The position numbers were made by a program, and so were the translations under genes. Shown piece after piece: positions 57,401 through 64,000 of a DNA stretch of 64,000 nt (position 1 is its first letter; every line of letters begins with the position of its first letter). The stretch is from Ypsolopha sequella. Lineage: Eukaryota > Arthropoda > Insecta > Lepidoptera > Ypsolophidae. Under the pieces are notes generated by a model that was not told the origin of the DNA, made no database searches, and saw only the letters and a list, made by a program, of their open reading frames with translations. Where the stretch lies: the NCBI GenBank assembly GCA_934047225.1, contig OW204012.1, positions 5,456,001-5,520,000 of the forward strand, read 5' to 3'.

Positions 57401-58875
57401 CAGCCTTTCGGTTTCCTTCTTCTCCAAATCTAAGAAATAGTGGCCATCCTTAACCACCTCCTTACACCCATCAGCTTCCACCCCATTAACGCCGTTCACA
57501 GACCCATTCAGTTTGAAATCATCTAGTTTTATCACAGATACACCATTTGAAATGTTCATAACATCACTGGCTGGTTTGATTTCTTCTTCCTCGGCTTTCA
57601 AATTCAGAATTTCAGTCTTTTCGGGGGTTTTTGGAATGTCTTGCGCAGGTTTCGGCGGCGACTCCGCTCTTGGGCTCTTCTTTGGAGATAGGATTGGAAG
57701 TTGAGCACGGAATTCAGGCCTCAGATGCCTTAGAACCGGTAGGGACACATTAGGATCCGAATCCCCGTTTGGACTAGTATACATGTTCTCCTGGTCGGAA
57801 CTGTCATATGATTTCCTTGGTGTGTAGAATCTTTCTGTTGAACAGTTAAGAGATTTTTCCACTAATACTTCGTCTTCGCTTTGGCTTTTCATTTTGTGTC
57901 TTTTCTGATTGAAAAACCCTTGCGCCAACGCTCCAGGACCGTATAATCTTTCCACTCGCTGCTGGATGAAGCTTTTCATAGGACTCGTCAGCTTTTCCCC
58001 ATTTTCTTTTGTTATTTCAACCTTTCTTACCCCGTTAGAACTTATAGTATACGACTCACTGCTGAATTTATCTACTTTCTGTCCATTTGAGACGGTTTTC
58101 CTAAAGTTAGTTTCTGAATAGCTGGACTTAAAAGTAGTTTCCTTTACATTGTCTACTTCGTCCTTCTGATGGAGCATGGAGGTCGCGAAGTTTTTACTCT
58201 CACTGGACATATACGGCCTGCTTGCCGTCGTCATACTCGGGCCGAGGAAGTCGTTCTTCAGTTGCTTATTTTCAGTCGCCATGTAGACATGTAACGGGGA
58301 CGTGGCTAAATAAGGATCCGTGTGCGCCTTGGAAGGCGCTTTCGCTGTCAAATCAGCCCTAGTATCATGGGACCCAAAATTTGGGACCAGCAGTTTATTT
58401 GCGCTAACCGGAACCGGAACCAAAAGAGAGTTATTTTCGCTTCTATACTGATACGTGTGGGTTATTGGCCTTATGGGGGACGCTTCTCTGGACTTGTTAA
58501 TATCCTGACGTAGCTTCGAATCGTACGTAGTCAGATTTGTGTACCCATTGACCGAGCACGCTAGGTTCAAATAGCTGGGTTTCTTATGTGGGATTTCGTC
58601 GCGCTTCTTGTGGTGAGTTCTGGAGCGATGGCTGGCGGAATCAACGACAACTTTAGGGGGAGGTTTTAGCAGGTTATCGCTTCTCCTCTGCTCTGGGGGC
58701 CTCGGGGTCGGTGTGGGGTTATCGGGAGTTCTAGCGGGGGTGATGGTAGGCGTGGGGCCACAGGCGGCACGAGGGTGCGGGTTGGAGGCCCGCTCCTGGA
58801 TTCTGGACGTGAAGTCCCGGATGCGACTGGTGGTGGACGAGGGAGTCAGCAGGTTCAAGCTGCCCGATGTGGTGT
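42303..58875 (-). CDS. DLGAP/SAPAP-type GKAP-domain scaffold protein, 3' part of gene (7 exons)
   Basis: DLGAP (GKAP/SAPAP) proteins bind the guanylate-kinase domain of Discs-large/PSD-95 scaffolds at synapses and the cell cortex; the insect members are vulcan and the HURP-like mars. Exons on the - strand in transcript order: 58875-57356, 52220-52124, 48909-48815, 46919-46857, 46306-46161, 43612-43519, 42410-42303. They join in phase to 706 residues and a stop. The GKAP core is clear: GHYFLDLEKKETERL, ISEEILGLLRSASGKARLL, FPTTAEDLQGFWDMV, LKANNW, then a basic R(E/Q)xAR-type helix, all matching vertebrate DLGAP C termini. The first exon seen is a long Ser/Pro-rich linker. The 5' end lies right of the window. 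The vulcan-like assignment is preferred over mars/HURP because of the long linker, without certainty. Confidence 0.88.
43519..43612 (-). CDS. DLGAP-like exon, Arg-rich helix
   Basis: Acceptor tacaatcag, donor ggccag|gtaaac. Continues in phase to RRVARERLLAAKSETAGVSH and TQHSDTGIDGGQ, like the ARKRLLAAKRAA helix of vertebrate DLGAPs. Leaves phase 0. Confidence 0.82.
43773..44586. mobile_element. TA-flanked MITE with 32-bp inverted ends, copy 2 (interrupted)
   Basis: cagtgcgcgccaatctttta ... matching right end, TA at 43771-43772 and 44587-44588. Carries a LINE tail insertion (43871-44075) absent from copy 1. It starts about 160 bp upstream (- strand sense) of a DLGAP-like exon acceptor. Confidence 0.87.
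43871..44075 (-). mobile_element. LINE 3' tail nested in a TA-flanked MITE
   Basis: agaaatagaaatagtttatttgc, a reversed LINE 3' end, interrupts the MITE at 43773-44586 at a point where the sister copy at 36309-36894 is continuous. Confidence 0.6.
44865..44950 (-). mobile_element. SINE fragment with B box (reverse)
   Basis: The - strand reads cccgggttcgaatcccgg, a perfect B box and T-arm, followed by a body also seen at 42962-43040 and partly at 55632-55690. No complete tRNA cloverleaf is present, so this is a SINE piece and not a tRNA gene. Confidence 0.6.
44955..45680 (+). repeat. interspersed repeat (CGAGATTTAGG family), two tandem partial copies
   Basis: First copy 44955-45440, second about 45480-45680; both have ccatttg(c/a)c(c/t)tcgtgtgacg and gtcctttgctatcaag. 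Confidence 0.75.
45721..45963. repeat. perfect 64-bp inverted repeat
   Basis: 45721-45784 is the exact reverse complement of 45900-45963 (agaaaggtgtaaccatattt / aaatatggttacacctttct), with a 115-bp loop. A diverged single arm lies at about 44692-44760. It ends about 200 bp from a DLGAP-like exon. Confidence 0.9.
46161..46306 (-). CDS. DLGAP-like exon, basic linker
   Basis: Acceptor ccccttccag, donor ataggag|gtacga. Encodes ISTPVKKPTSTSTTRAAPRP, then LNEKARLVAEKREQDRRAML. Equivalent to the Pro/Lys-rich linker and the Arg-rich helix start of DLGAPs. Leaves phase 2. Confidence 0.88.
46857..46919 (-). CDS. DLGAP-like exon, LKANNW motif
   Basis: Acceptor tcaatttcag, donor aagag|gtgagc. Encodes 21 codons, VTNVDALYEHIATLKANNWQ then E. 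It matches FDELHQLKANNW at the end of the GKAP core. Phase 0 on both sides. Confidence 0.93.
46955..47142 (+). mobile_element. (GATG)-tailed non-LTR repeat, copy 4 (partial)
   Basis: Starts near cagactggtgacggcc and ends ggctgatggatggatgg; 5'-truncated. It abuts the reversed LINE fragment at 47150. A shorter tail piece of the same kind is at about 43400-43490. Confidence 0.7.
47150..47600 (-). mobile_element. 5'-truncated LINE fragment (RT C terminus)
   Basis: On the - strand from about 47570: LDYNVASLGYNIMTQCKYCY, then FTEARVPDFFAVLRSRIASY and ILDHWWSMQ. The (F)TEAR(V)xDFxAxLR...SxxxxLR pattern is the C-terminal tail of common lepidopteran LINE ORF2 proteins. Recognition is by motif only. 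Confidence 0.6.
47600..48097. repeat. interspersed repeat with a 149-bp internal tandem duplication
   Basis: Two 149-bp units (gctacaaggg at 47607 and 47756) precede a shared 3' part ending cgactttctgttcgg. A second, shorter copy is at 56805-57117. The interior contains a near-palindrome around cacgag...gagtgttt. Class not recognised. Confidence 0.8.
48815..48909 (-). CDS. DLGAP-like exon, GFWDM motif
   Basis: Acceptor caattccag, donor ctgcag|gtcagt. Encodes GLCYNNINETGKEQFPTTAE and then DLQGFWDMVCLQ. The (T/S)xxDLxGFWDM block is diagnostic of the GKAP domain. Phases join. Confidence 0.94.
49371..49574. mobile_element. GCGGTTTCG-family MITE, complete
   Basis: aaaacatcaagagcggtttc ... gaaaccactcttgatgtttt: both termini inverted, interior attgtgaaaaaaccacc / ggcgggtttttcacaat. 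Best complete reference copy in the window. Confidence 0.8.
49745..51235 (+). mobile_element. 5'-truncated LINE fragment with 3' UTR
   Basis: The RT remnant is followed by a CA-rich 3' UTR (about 50925-51000) and ends near caataaagctattttatatt. It lies in a DLGAP-like intron in the opposite sense. Confidence 0.8.
49749..50870 (+). pseudogene. 5'-truncated LINE reverse transcriptase (related family)
   Basis: Starts inside the first RT catalytic motif (NAKAFDTVSVPILL) and runs open to a normal stop: YGVPQGSVLGPTLF, YADDTALVF, LTLNVKKTKC, IKYLGVIIDQNLTW. It resembles the ORF2 at 60550-63546 in the same motifs but differs in sequence, so it is a separate copy or family. No endonuclease part is present. 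Confidence 0.88.
51510..51925 (-). repeat. interspersed repeat (CGAGATTTAGG family), reverse copy
   Basis: Reverse complement of the 44955 copy, including caagtgacgtcacacgag and ttattaaacctaaattcg. Confidence 0.75.
52124..52220 (-). CDS. DLGAP-like exon, GKAP helix
   Basis: Acceptor actttccag, donor tccaag|gtacac. Encodes DKEDISEEILGLLRSASGKA followed by RLLATQKMQQFQ, matching LPEDILGKIRTAVGSAQLLM in vertebrate DLGAPs. Phase 0 in, phase 1 out. Confidence 0.93.
52573..53112. mobile_element. about 540-bp element with AGTAGRGCCACTGRGTGATGGC ends
   Basis: agtagagccactgggtgatg at the left and catcactcagtggccctact at the right are inverted ends. A GC-rich patch (gggggccccggggc) lies inside. No coding seen. 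Confidence 0.7.
53205..53790 (+). pseudogene. possible THAP-type transposase relic
   Basis: At 53212, MVGRCVMSGCNNLGHHEMPK resembles the CxxxGC start of a THAP zinc finger, followed by a stop. Further on, LDIVKTHLINY and EDLISTIISIEENLF match the repeat near 12060-12180 and 28760-28900 (LDTVKTHLI, EKDLISINIC). Frames are broken. The family call is weak. Confidence 0.35.
54022..54636. mobile_element. GCGGTTTCG-family MITE split by a retroelement
   Basis: Interior 54030-54286, then the 312-bp (GATG) element, then the right terminus gggtttttcacaatccggct at 54599. The left outer terminus is missing. Confidence 0.75.
54287..54598 (+). mobile_element. (GATG)-tailed non-LTR repeat, copy 5, with 9-bp target duplication
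   Basis: 312 bp, ending ggctgatggatggatgg, flanked on both sides by gggtttttc (54278-54286 and 54599-54607). It interrupts a MITE whose other copies are continuous here. Target duplication plus a simple-repeat tail indicate insertion by target-primed reverse transcription. Confidence 0.85.
54845..55484 (-). repeat. repeat with TAGGGTTCCGTA start, reverse copy
   Basis: ggacggacggacaacgg ... tacgaaaaccctaaa on the + strand is the reverse of 26772-26830. The rest matches the AT-rich body. Confidence 0.65.
55987..56516 (-). mobile_element. internally deleted hAT element
   Basis: Ends look like hAT inverted repeats: cagtgccgg at the left and cgccgccactg at the right (reverse cagtggcggcg), both followed by GC-rich ggcgcc runs. 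Inside is the transposase C terminus on the - strand. No clear 8-bp target duplication was seen. Confidence 0.65.
56118..56325 (-). pseudogene. hAT transposase C-terminal remnant
   Basis: The - strand reads FSKLKLIKTYLRSTLSQSRL, then TNLATLSIENEIAENID and KEFANRKARK, then a stop. This matches the dimerisation region (KLIKTYLRSTMSQ(D/E)RLSNLALLSIE) of hAT/ZMYM-like transposases. All upstream transposase sequence is missing. Confidence 0.8.
56805..57117. repeat. second copy of the 47.6-kb interspersed repeat
   Basis: Shares gctacaagggcgaaaagg, the caatgcatagtgtgagg core and the cgactttctgttcgg end with 47600-48097. It has a single unit with an internal deletion. Confidence 0.8.
57356..58875 (-). 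CDS. DLGAP-like large exon (linker and start of GKAP domain)
   Basis: Acceptor tttgttacag at the high end, donor ctacag|gtaata at the low end. Two leading bases plus 506 codons. Disordered Ser/Pro/Asn-rich sequence carries the conserved-looking blocks SFIQQRVERLYGPGALAQGF and LPVLRHLRPEFRAQLP, then GHYFLDLEKKETERLIALSA, the first helix of the GKAP domain. Leaves phase 0. Confidence 0.9.
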
Positions 58876-59059
58876 CTGTAACAAAGAGGGTGCCTTTTAG
58901 TGGGGTGTTTATTTTAAATACAACCACTCTACACTTTATATACATCATCACAAGTAGAGTAAATGCAGATCCTTTGATGGAGGTTTATAGAAAAATATAG
59001 TCAGGATGAAAAAAGAAGGTTATTTCTGTCAGGTTCAATAAATGTGGAAGCACCGAACT

Positions 59060-59154
59060 AGGTATGTATGTATGTAAATTCTTTATTGCACAAAATAAGT
59101 TTACAATGCACAAAGGCGAACTTAATGCTAATTAGCATTCTCTACCTAGTATAA
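59060..59154 (-). mobile_element. LINE 3' tail (reverse)
   Basis: Reads on the - strand as ...cgcctttgtgcattgtaaac...tgcaataaagaattta with a (ttaca) tail, a common lepidopteran LINE 3' end. It abuts the truncated edge of the large + strand LINE. Confidence 0.5.
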
Positions 59155-59305
59155 ATTATTAAGAACGGGGCCAAATACTTTCGTCTGTCCCACTTGCAAG
59201 GCCTTAAATAAATCCCCTAGAACAGACGCGACTCCTGCGAGCCCGCTAGCAAGGCTGACGTTACCAACAAACCAAAACACACATGAGACTGGAGAGACCA
59301 GTTTC

Positions 59306-60130
59306 TTGAAGACAACTGAGTCTCTAGCATCTATGCAAGTCCCGGCACAAGTCTTGTCCTCTTTTACCAGTGCTATACAACAGCTTGAGAGAGTCTTCAA
59401 CTCCATGAAGACAGAAATGTGTTCTTTCACGACATCACTTAACTGTACTACGGATGATCTGGCAGAATTTCGAAACGAATTTAAAGTAATGAAAGAGGAG
59501 CTTAAGGAGCTAGAAAAGTATAAAGCCGAAGTGTCTTGCCTCCGTACCGAGGTCGCTGAACTGCGTCAAGAGTTGTCTGCAAAGGAGCAACGTAGACTCC
59601 TAAAAGATGTTGAGATCACCGGATTGACTGAAAACAAATCGGAAAACCTACCACAACTGATTGCCGTGATCTCCACAAAACTCGGCGTCGAGCTGGATCC
59701 TCGGGACTTGGACGACGTGAGGCGCGTGGGTTTGCGCGGCGTCGTCGGTGCTGGGGCTCTGGAGCGTCCCCGCCCCGTTGTGTTGACTTTCACCCGACGC
59801 GCGCCGCGAGACCAGCTGCTGCACGCGGCGCGCGTTCGCCGCGGCCTCACTACGGACATGATCGGCGTTCCTGGCAATAACCGACGTGTGTTCCTTAATG
59901 AACACCTTACCAAGGAAAACCGGGTCCTCTTTAGCAAAGCTCGCGCAACACAAAAGGCTCTAAAATGGAGATTCACCTGGACATCAAATGGAAATATATT
60001 TATGCGTCGTTCCGAAACAAGCTCCGTGCAGCGTGTACTCTCTGAGTCTTTCTTGCAGAAGCTTGGAGCGGACCCGCAAAATATATCTTCATCAGCACAG
60101 CCTCTATCGGAGGAAAATCAATGCTCCTAA
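59306..60130 (+). CDS. LINE ORF1 protein (gag-like, N-terminally truncated)
   Basis: The open frame continues upstream of the Met at 59306 to the truncation near 59165, where it reads TFVCPTCKAL, the tail of a PHD-like Cys finger. After the Met come a Leu/Glu heptad-rich coiled coil (residues about 15-95), then ITGLTENKSENLPQLIAVIS and a basic region ending GNIFMRRSE. The C-terminal region has the layout seen in insect LINE ORF1 proteins that resemble the FP25K C-terminal domain. It would bind element RNA. It is 420 bp upstream of ORF2. Confidence 0.75.
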   Translation: MKTTESLASMQVPAQVLSSFTSAIQQLERVFNSMKTEMCSFTTSLNCTTDDLAEFRNEFKVMKEELKELEKYKAEVSCLRTEVAELRQELSAKEQRRLLKDVEITGLTENKSENLPQLIAVISTKLGVELDPRDLDDVRRVGLRGVVGAGALERPRPVVLTFTRRAPRDQLLHAARVRRGLTTDMIGVPGNNRRVFLNEHLTKENRVLFSKARATQKALKWRFTWTSNGNIFMRRSETSSVQRVLSESFLQKLGADPQNISSSAQPLSEENQCS

Positions 60131-60549
60131 CAGTTGTAGGCTAATAAAAACTAGAACTTTTTTGTTGTTTTTGCAAATGTTGTTGTTGCTAGCCATACCA
60201 TACCATTATTATGGTCTAATATTTTGTACAAAAATATTTTTAACAAGGTTTCAAAAAATAACAATTATTAATAATCTGTATCTATGGTCCAAGCTCATGC
60301 TAATGAGCTCTTATTTGGTGTGTTTTCTAAAAATATTTTTGTCAAGAGAATGCCTAATATTAGTGTTTCTTCGTATTAATGTAAATTTGGTGTCGACTGC
60401 TCTTTTCAACTTTAAATTAAAGTCATGCTTATGCTATCGAACTACAATTTCGAAATATCTCGGTTATCTAATGTATTTTGTAGCTATCTCAAATTTTGCT
60501 ACTTACTCAACACTTCGTGCTAACTTAAAAACTCTGAAAGTAAATTTGT

Positions 60550-63546
60550 ATGATGGCCTCAAAATTGAAAATGTGTAGTGCTCTTGAACTGACCAATGAT
60601 TTGGACCAGGCTATGGAAATCTCATGCCACGATATAGAATCTCCGGAACTATGTAAAAGTGTTATAACGTCCGCTTACAATATTAAGCTGCTCACATTTA
60701 ATGTCAGAAGCATAAATAAAAATTTTGACAACCTTATGGCTGCTATTCGTCGAATGAACCTGGTATATGACATAATCGTCTTGACTGAATGTCGTTTAGA
60801 TGACACATCGGTTATTGAACAGTTACCAGGTTACACCTCATACCAAACTTTAAATAATATTAATCAAAATGGCGGCGTAGTAGCCTATGTGAGAGACATA
60901 TGGACCGCTTCAGTTTCAGAACCAGATTTTGATGAGTCTTGCTGTCTTATTGTGGAAATTCCAAATTATTTGACCCTTATTTGCCTGTATAGATCACCAT
61001 CATTTAAAAATACTGATACATTCTTAAAATCCCTAGACAAAACGCTTAAGCAATACAGCAAAAAATCTTCGCTAGTCGTGATAGGAGATATTAATATAGA
61101 TATTATCTCGACCGATCTGTCCAAAGTAGATCCTTCCGAATATCTTTGTTTGACTGCTGAATACGGTCTTTTGCCTGCAATCACTAAACCGACACGTATT
61201 AAAACATGCTTAGACCATATTTTTGTAAAATCAAAGGCTGAAGTTGTGGGAGTGGTCTGTAATACTGCCGTCACAGATCACAATATTGCAATCCTGGGTA
61301 TGAAAACTAAGCCAGATATCAAATTAGACAGAACAAAAAATATTACTGACTACTCAGGGGTAGTCAATGAACTCCTATCCACAGACTGGTCGACATTGTC
61401 TGAGCAGACCGATATAAATAATGCTGTTGAGATCTTTATGGATATAATTTCAGAGACCGTAAAAAAGCACACTAAAATTGTAAAAGTTAGTAGATCTCAG
61501 TTTAATCTTAAGCCTTGGATAACTCCCGGGCTAATGAGATGTAGTCGACACCGAGATCAACTTCATGCCAAGCTAAGACGGAACCCAGATGACCAAATAC
61601 TTAAACTAACTTACCGACGTTACAGAAACTTTTTAAATGACTTGCTACGTAAACTCAAAGCAGACTATGAGAGTAGAATGCTTGAAAAAAGCAGTTCTAG
61701 TAGCAGGTCTCTCTGGAATGCTATCAAGAAAGTATGTAACCTGAAAAAGCCTAAATCACAGTGCCAGGAACTTCTCTCAGTGCTAAAAGACCCAAATGAA
61801 TCACTTCAGCTATGTAACGCCTACTTTTCTTCGGTGGGACGTATTTTAGCTGAGGAAATACTCAATAAGACTAGTGCTACCGAGGAAACGTTAGCGTCTG
61901 GAACAATTCCTAGTTGTAAATCTCCCCTGGATTCCTTCTTTTTGGCTCCTACCGACTTGAAAGAAGTTGAGAGCATTATAAATAAATTAAAAAATGATAG
62001 TGCCCCCGGCTTAGATGGCTTTAATAACCGACTCATTAAACACATTGGAGGGGTTATTATGGAGCCTCTTGTTTTCATACTTAATCTAAGCCTTAGTACT
62101 GGAACTTTCCCCGACTGTTGGAAGATAGCTTCGATCACGCCAATACACAAAAATGGTCCCAAAGACATGCCCAATAATTATAGGCCGATATCACTCCTAA
62201 GTGTATTTTCAAAGATATTGGAAAAGTTAGTAAATGCCAGGTTGGTTAATTTTCTCGAAAAACATCACTGTCTCTCGGATAGACAATTTGGTTTCAGGCG
62301 AAACAAATCAACAGAAGATGCAGTTTCGCTTCTTACCGACCTCATTTCTTCTTACCTGGACAGTGGTCAGAAATGCATAGGTGTTTTCCTGGACCTGGCC
62401 AAGGCCTTTGACACCGTCTCAATTCCCATTCTTCTGAGAAAGCTCGAACTCTTTGGTGTCAGAGGCACAGCGCTGAACTGGTTCCAGAGTTACCTTACTA
62501 ACAGGAAGCAACTGGTCAAAATGGGGTTACACAGAAGTGATACTGCAAACATTCAGTACGGTGTCCCGCAGGGTAGCATTTTGGGCCCAACACTTTTTAT
62601 AATCTACATGAATGACATTCACAATCTTCAAATAAGTGGAGCCGAAACTATCTGCTATGCGGACGACACCGTGGTGTTGTTTCATTCCAAAACATGGGAT
62701 AGTACCTTCCTCTCTGCAGAGGTAGGGATGGCATCGATCTCTAACTGGTTAGAGAACAACTTGCTCACTTTAAATAAAACCAAGACGAAGTATGTTTGTT
62801 TCCACATAACAGCTGCATCTAGACCTCCGGATAATTGTTGCATAAAAATCCACTCCTGTGGCTTGTCTTACCCCGTTCCTTCGGAATGTAATTGTGAACA
62901 AATCCATCGCATAAATAACTTGAAGTATCTGGGCGTTGTAATAGATCAAAATCTTAATTTTAAAGAGCATATCTTTGGTCTTTCAAAGAGGGTGCGTAAA
63001 ATTGTTGGAATCATGAAAAGACTAAGATACTCCGCTTGCATAATGACTCTCAAAATTGTTTACACGGCACTCTGCCAATCACTGTTAACCTACTGTATCT
63101 CGGTCTGGGGTAGTGCAGCTAAATCCATTATGATTACCGTGGAAAGAGCCCAACGATCAGTTTTAAAGGTTATGCTTAAAAAACCTTTTCAATATCCAAC
63201 AGTTTCTTTATACATAGACGCTAAGTTACTTACAGTCCGTCAACTTTTTATCCAAAAGGTATGTCTTAATAAACACAAATCTACCTTAAATTCACCTTAC
63301 TACGCTGACTTGAGTTGTAAACGAGTTTTTAGAGTTCCTGGGCCTAAAGTTAGAACAGCTTTCGCAGGTAGGTTTGGACAATTTATTTGCTCGCGCATAT
63401 ATAACTCAACTCTAAAATGTTGTGACATTAAGTCATGTTCCATAGCAGAAGCAAAATCCAAGGTAGCCGACTGGTTGTTTACTTTGAATTATGACAGGAC
63501 AGAATCTTTACTCTATAATGAGTTTGTCTTTGATAACTTTAAATAG
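60550..63546 (+). CDS. LINE ORF2: AP-like endonuclease and reverse transcriptase
   Basis: 998 codons without a break. Endonuclease landmarks: LLTFNVRSIN (about residue 47), VLTECRLDD (about 78), GDINIDI (about 178) and TDHN (about 242). Reverse-transcriptase landmarks: FLDLAKAFDTV (about 612), YGVPQGSILGPTLF (about 672), YADD (about 703) and LKYLGVVIDQNL (about 795). All catalytic signatures look intact. This protein nicks the target and copies element RNA. A second Met (MASKLKM) follows the first. Confidence 0.92.
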   Translation: MMASKLKMCSALELTNDLDQAMEISCHDIESPELCKSVITSAYNIKLLTFNVRSINKNFDNLMAAIRRMNLVYDIIVLTECRLDDTSVIEQLPGYTSYQTLNNINQNGGVVAYVRDIWTASVSEPDFDESCCLIVEIPNYLTLICLYRSPSFKNTDTFLKSLDKTLKQYSKKSSLVVIGDINIDIISTDLSKVDPSEYLCLTAEYGLLPAITKPTRIKTCLDHIFVKSKAEVVGVVCNTAVTDHNIAILGMKTKPDIKLDRTKNITDYSGVVNELLSTDWSTLSEQTDINNAVEIFMDIISETVKKHTKIVKVSRSQFNLKPWITPGLMRCSRHRDQLHAKLRRNPDDQILKLTYRRYRNFLNDLLRKLKADYESRMLEKSSSSSRSLWNAIKKVCNLKKPKSQCQELLSVLKDPNESLQLCNAYFSSVGRILAEEILNKTSATEETLASGTIPSCKSPLDSFFLAPTDLKEVESIINKLKNDSAPGLDGFNNRLIKHIGGVIMEPLVFILNLSLSTGTFPDCWKIASITPIHKNGPKDMPNNYRPISLLSVFSKILEKLVNARLVNFLEKHHCLSDRQFGFRRNKSTEDAVSLLTDLISSYLDSGQKCIGVFLDLAKAFDTVSIPILLRKLELFGVRGTALNWFQSYLTNRKQLVKMGLHRSDTANIQYGVPQGSILGPTLFIIYMNDIHNLQISGAETICYADDTVVLFHSKTWDSTFLSAEVGMASISNWLENNLLTLNKTKTKYVCFHITAASRPPDNCCIKIHSCGLSYPVPSECNCEQIHRINNLKYLGVVIDQNLNFKEHIFGLSKRVRKIVGIMKRLRYSACIMTLKIVYTALCQSLLTYCISVWGSAAKSIMITVERAQRSVLKVMLKKPFQYPTVSLYIDAKLLTVRQLFIQKVCLNKHKSTLNSPYYADLSCKRVFRVPGPKVRTAFAGRFGQFICSRIYNSTLKCCDIKSCSIAEAKSKVADWLFTLNYDRTESLLYNEFVFDNFK

Positions 63547-63896
63547 ATAACTTTAAATTATGTTTGTGTTTAATGATTTATTCTAAGCATGTTCTTATGT
63601 TTGTTTATTAGTTTTAAATATATATATATTTGTAGTAATGATACCCATTGTCACCGCAACATATTTTTGGTACCCCGCGTTACTGGCCTGGCCGAGTTTG
63701 GGGACCCCTGTTCAAATTGTGTGTGTTTTTATTTCTGTGCAGTGTACTTATTTGTATGATTTTTATAATACTGAAAAAAATTCTCTACCAGTTAACCTTT
63801 GGTGATGTGGAGATTACAAGGGTAGTGCCAAATAAGTTAATTAATTAATTTATTTATAAACTTTTAATAATATCTGCATAATAATATACCATATAA

Positions 63897-64000
63897 TAAA
63901 GCCGATTCTGAAGGCTTTAATTTTAGTTTTAGTGCTGTCAAAACTAAATATTCTTCGATACAAAATGGTCCTTAAGAGTTAGGATTACAAGCTAAATTTC
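63897..64000. mobile_element. hairpin MITE (AAAGC family), copy 3, cut by window end
   Basis: taaagccgattctgaaggc and the following bases match the left half of 4605-4771. The right half lies beyond the window. Confidence 0.8.

Larger units (their letters stand above)
59155..63640 (+). mobile_element. non-LTR retrotransposon (LINE, Jockey/CR1 group), 5'-truncated, ORF2 intact
   Basis: Two ORFs in the order expected for this group: an ORF1 with a coiled coil and a nucleic-acid-binding C-terminal region, then an endonuclease/reverse-transcriptase ORF2. It lies in a DLGAP-like intron, antisense to that gene. The left end joins non-element DNA near 59155 inside what looks like a PHD-type zinc finger (CPTC), so the element is 5'-truncated. 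The exact clade and 3' end were not resolved. Confidence 0.88.

Noticed and set aside
59566..59976. 136-codon Arg-rich open frame on the - strand
   Set aside because: Shadow of the LINE ORF1 coding strand.

Overview
The window is AT-rich, intron-rich insect DNA, most likely from a moth or butterfly. It carries Helitrons with A|TC...CTAG|T ends and lepidopteran repeat families (a tRNA-derived SINE, (GATG)n-tailed non-LTR repeats, many foldback MITEs). Two conserved animal genes are split over many exons. Nothing prokaryotic or viral was recognised.

Positions 634-29855 (+ strand) hold the 3' part of Enhancer of Polycomb, E(Pc), the scaffold subunit of the Tip60/NuA4 histone acetyltransferase complex. 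I can place 16 coding exons whose phases all join, giving the C-terminal 1,138 residues and the terminal MEVT-stop. The start and most of the EPcA domain lie left of the window. Positions 42303-58875 (- strand) hold the 3' part of a DLGAP/SAPAP (vulcan-like) GKAP-domain scaffold gene: seven exons, 706 residues and the stop codon; its 5' end lies right of the window. The two genes converge tail to tail across about 12.4 kb of candidate 3' UTR and stacked MITEs.

Introns and spacer are crowded with mobile DNA: Helitrons (3.6, 10.8, 18.0 and about 36 kb), SINEs (8.5 and 44.9 kb), LINE pieces (20.7-21.5, 47.2-47.6 and 49.7-51.2 kb), a large LINE with an intact ORF2 (59.2-63.6 kb), mariner, hAT and possible THAP relics, and many small inverted-repeat elements. 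Several insertions are nested and keep readable target-site duplications.

The most unusual structure is in E(Pc). Two coding exons are the seeds of local tandem arrays. The exon at 634-828 has its 3' half plus splice donor repeated 4.3 times at a 162-bp period. The exon at 9368-9523 is repeated whole about eight times (166 bp, later about 130 bp), with donor sites eroding along the array. A third, perfect 338-bp x 3 array sits just before the last exon. In exon 8 a 21-bp repeat codes for six cysteine-containing heptads. A Helitron ends 39 bp before the likely acceptor of exon 10. All calls come from reading the sequence; no search or alignment program was run.
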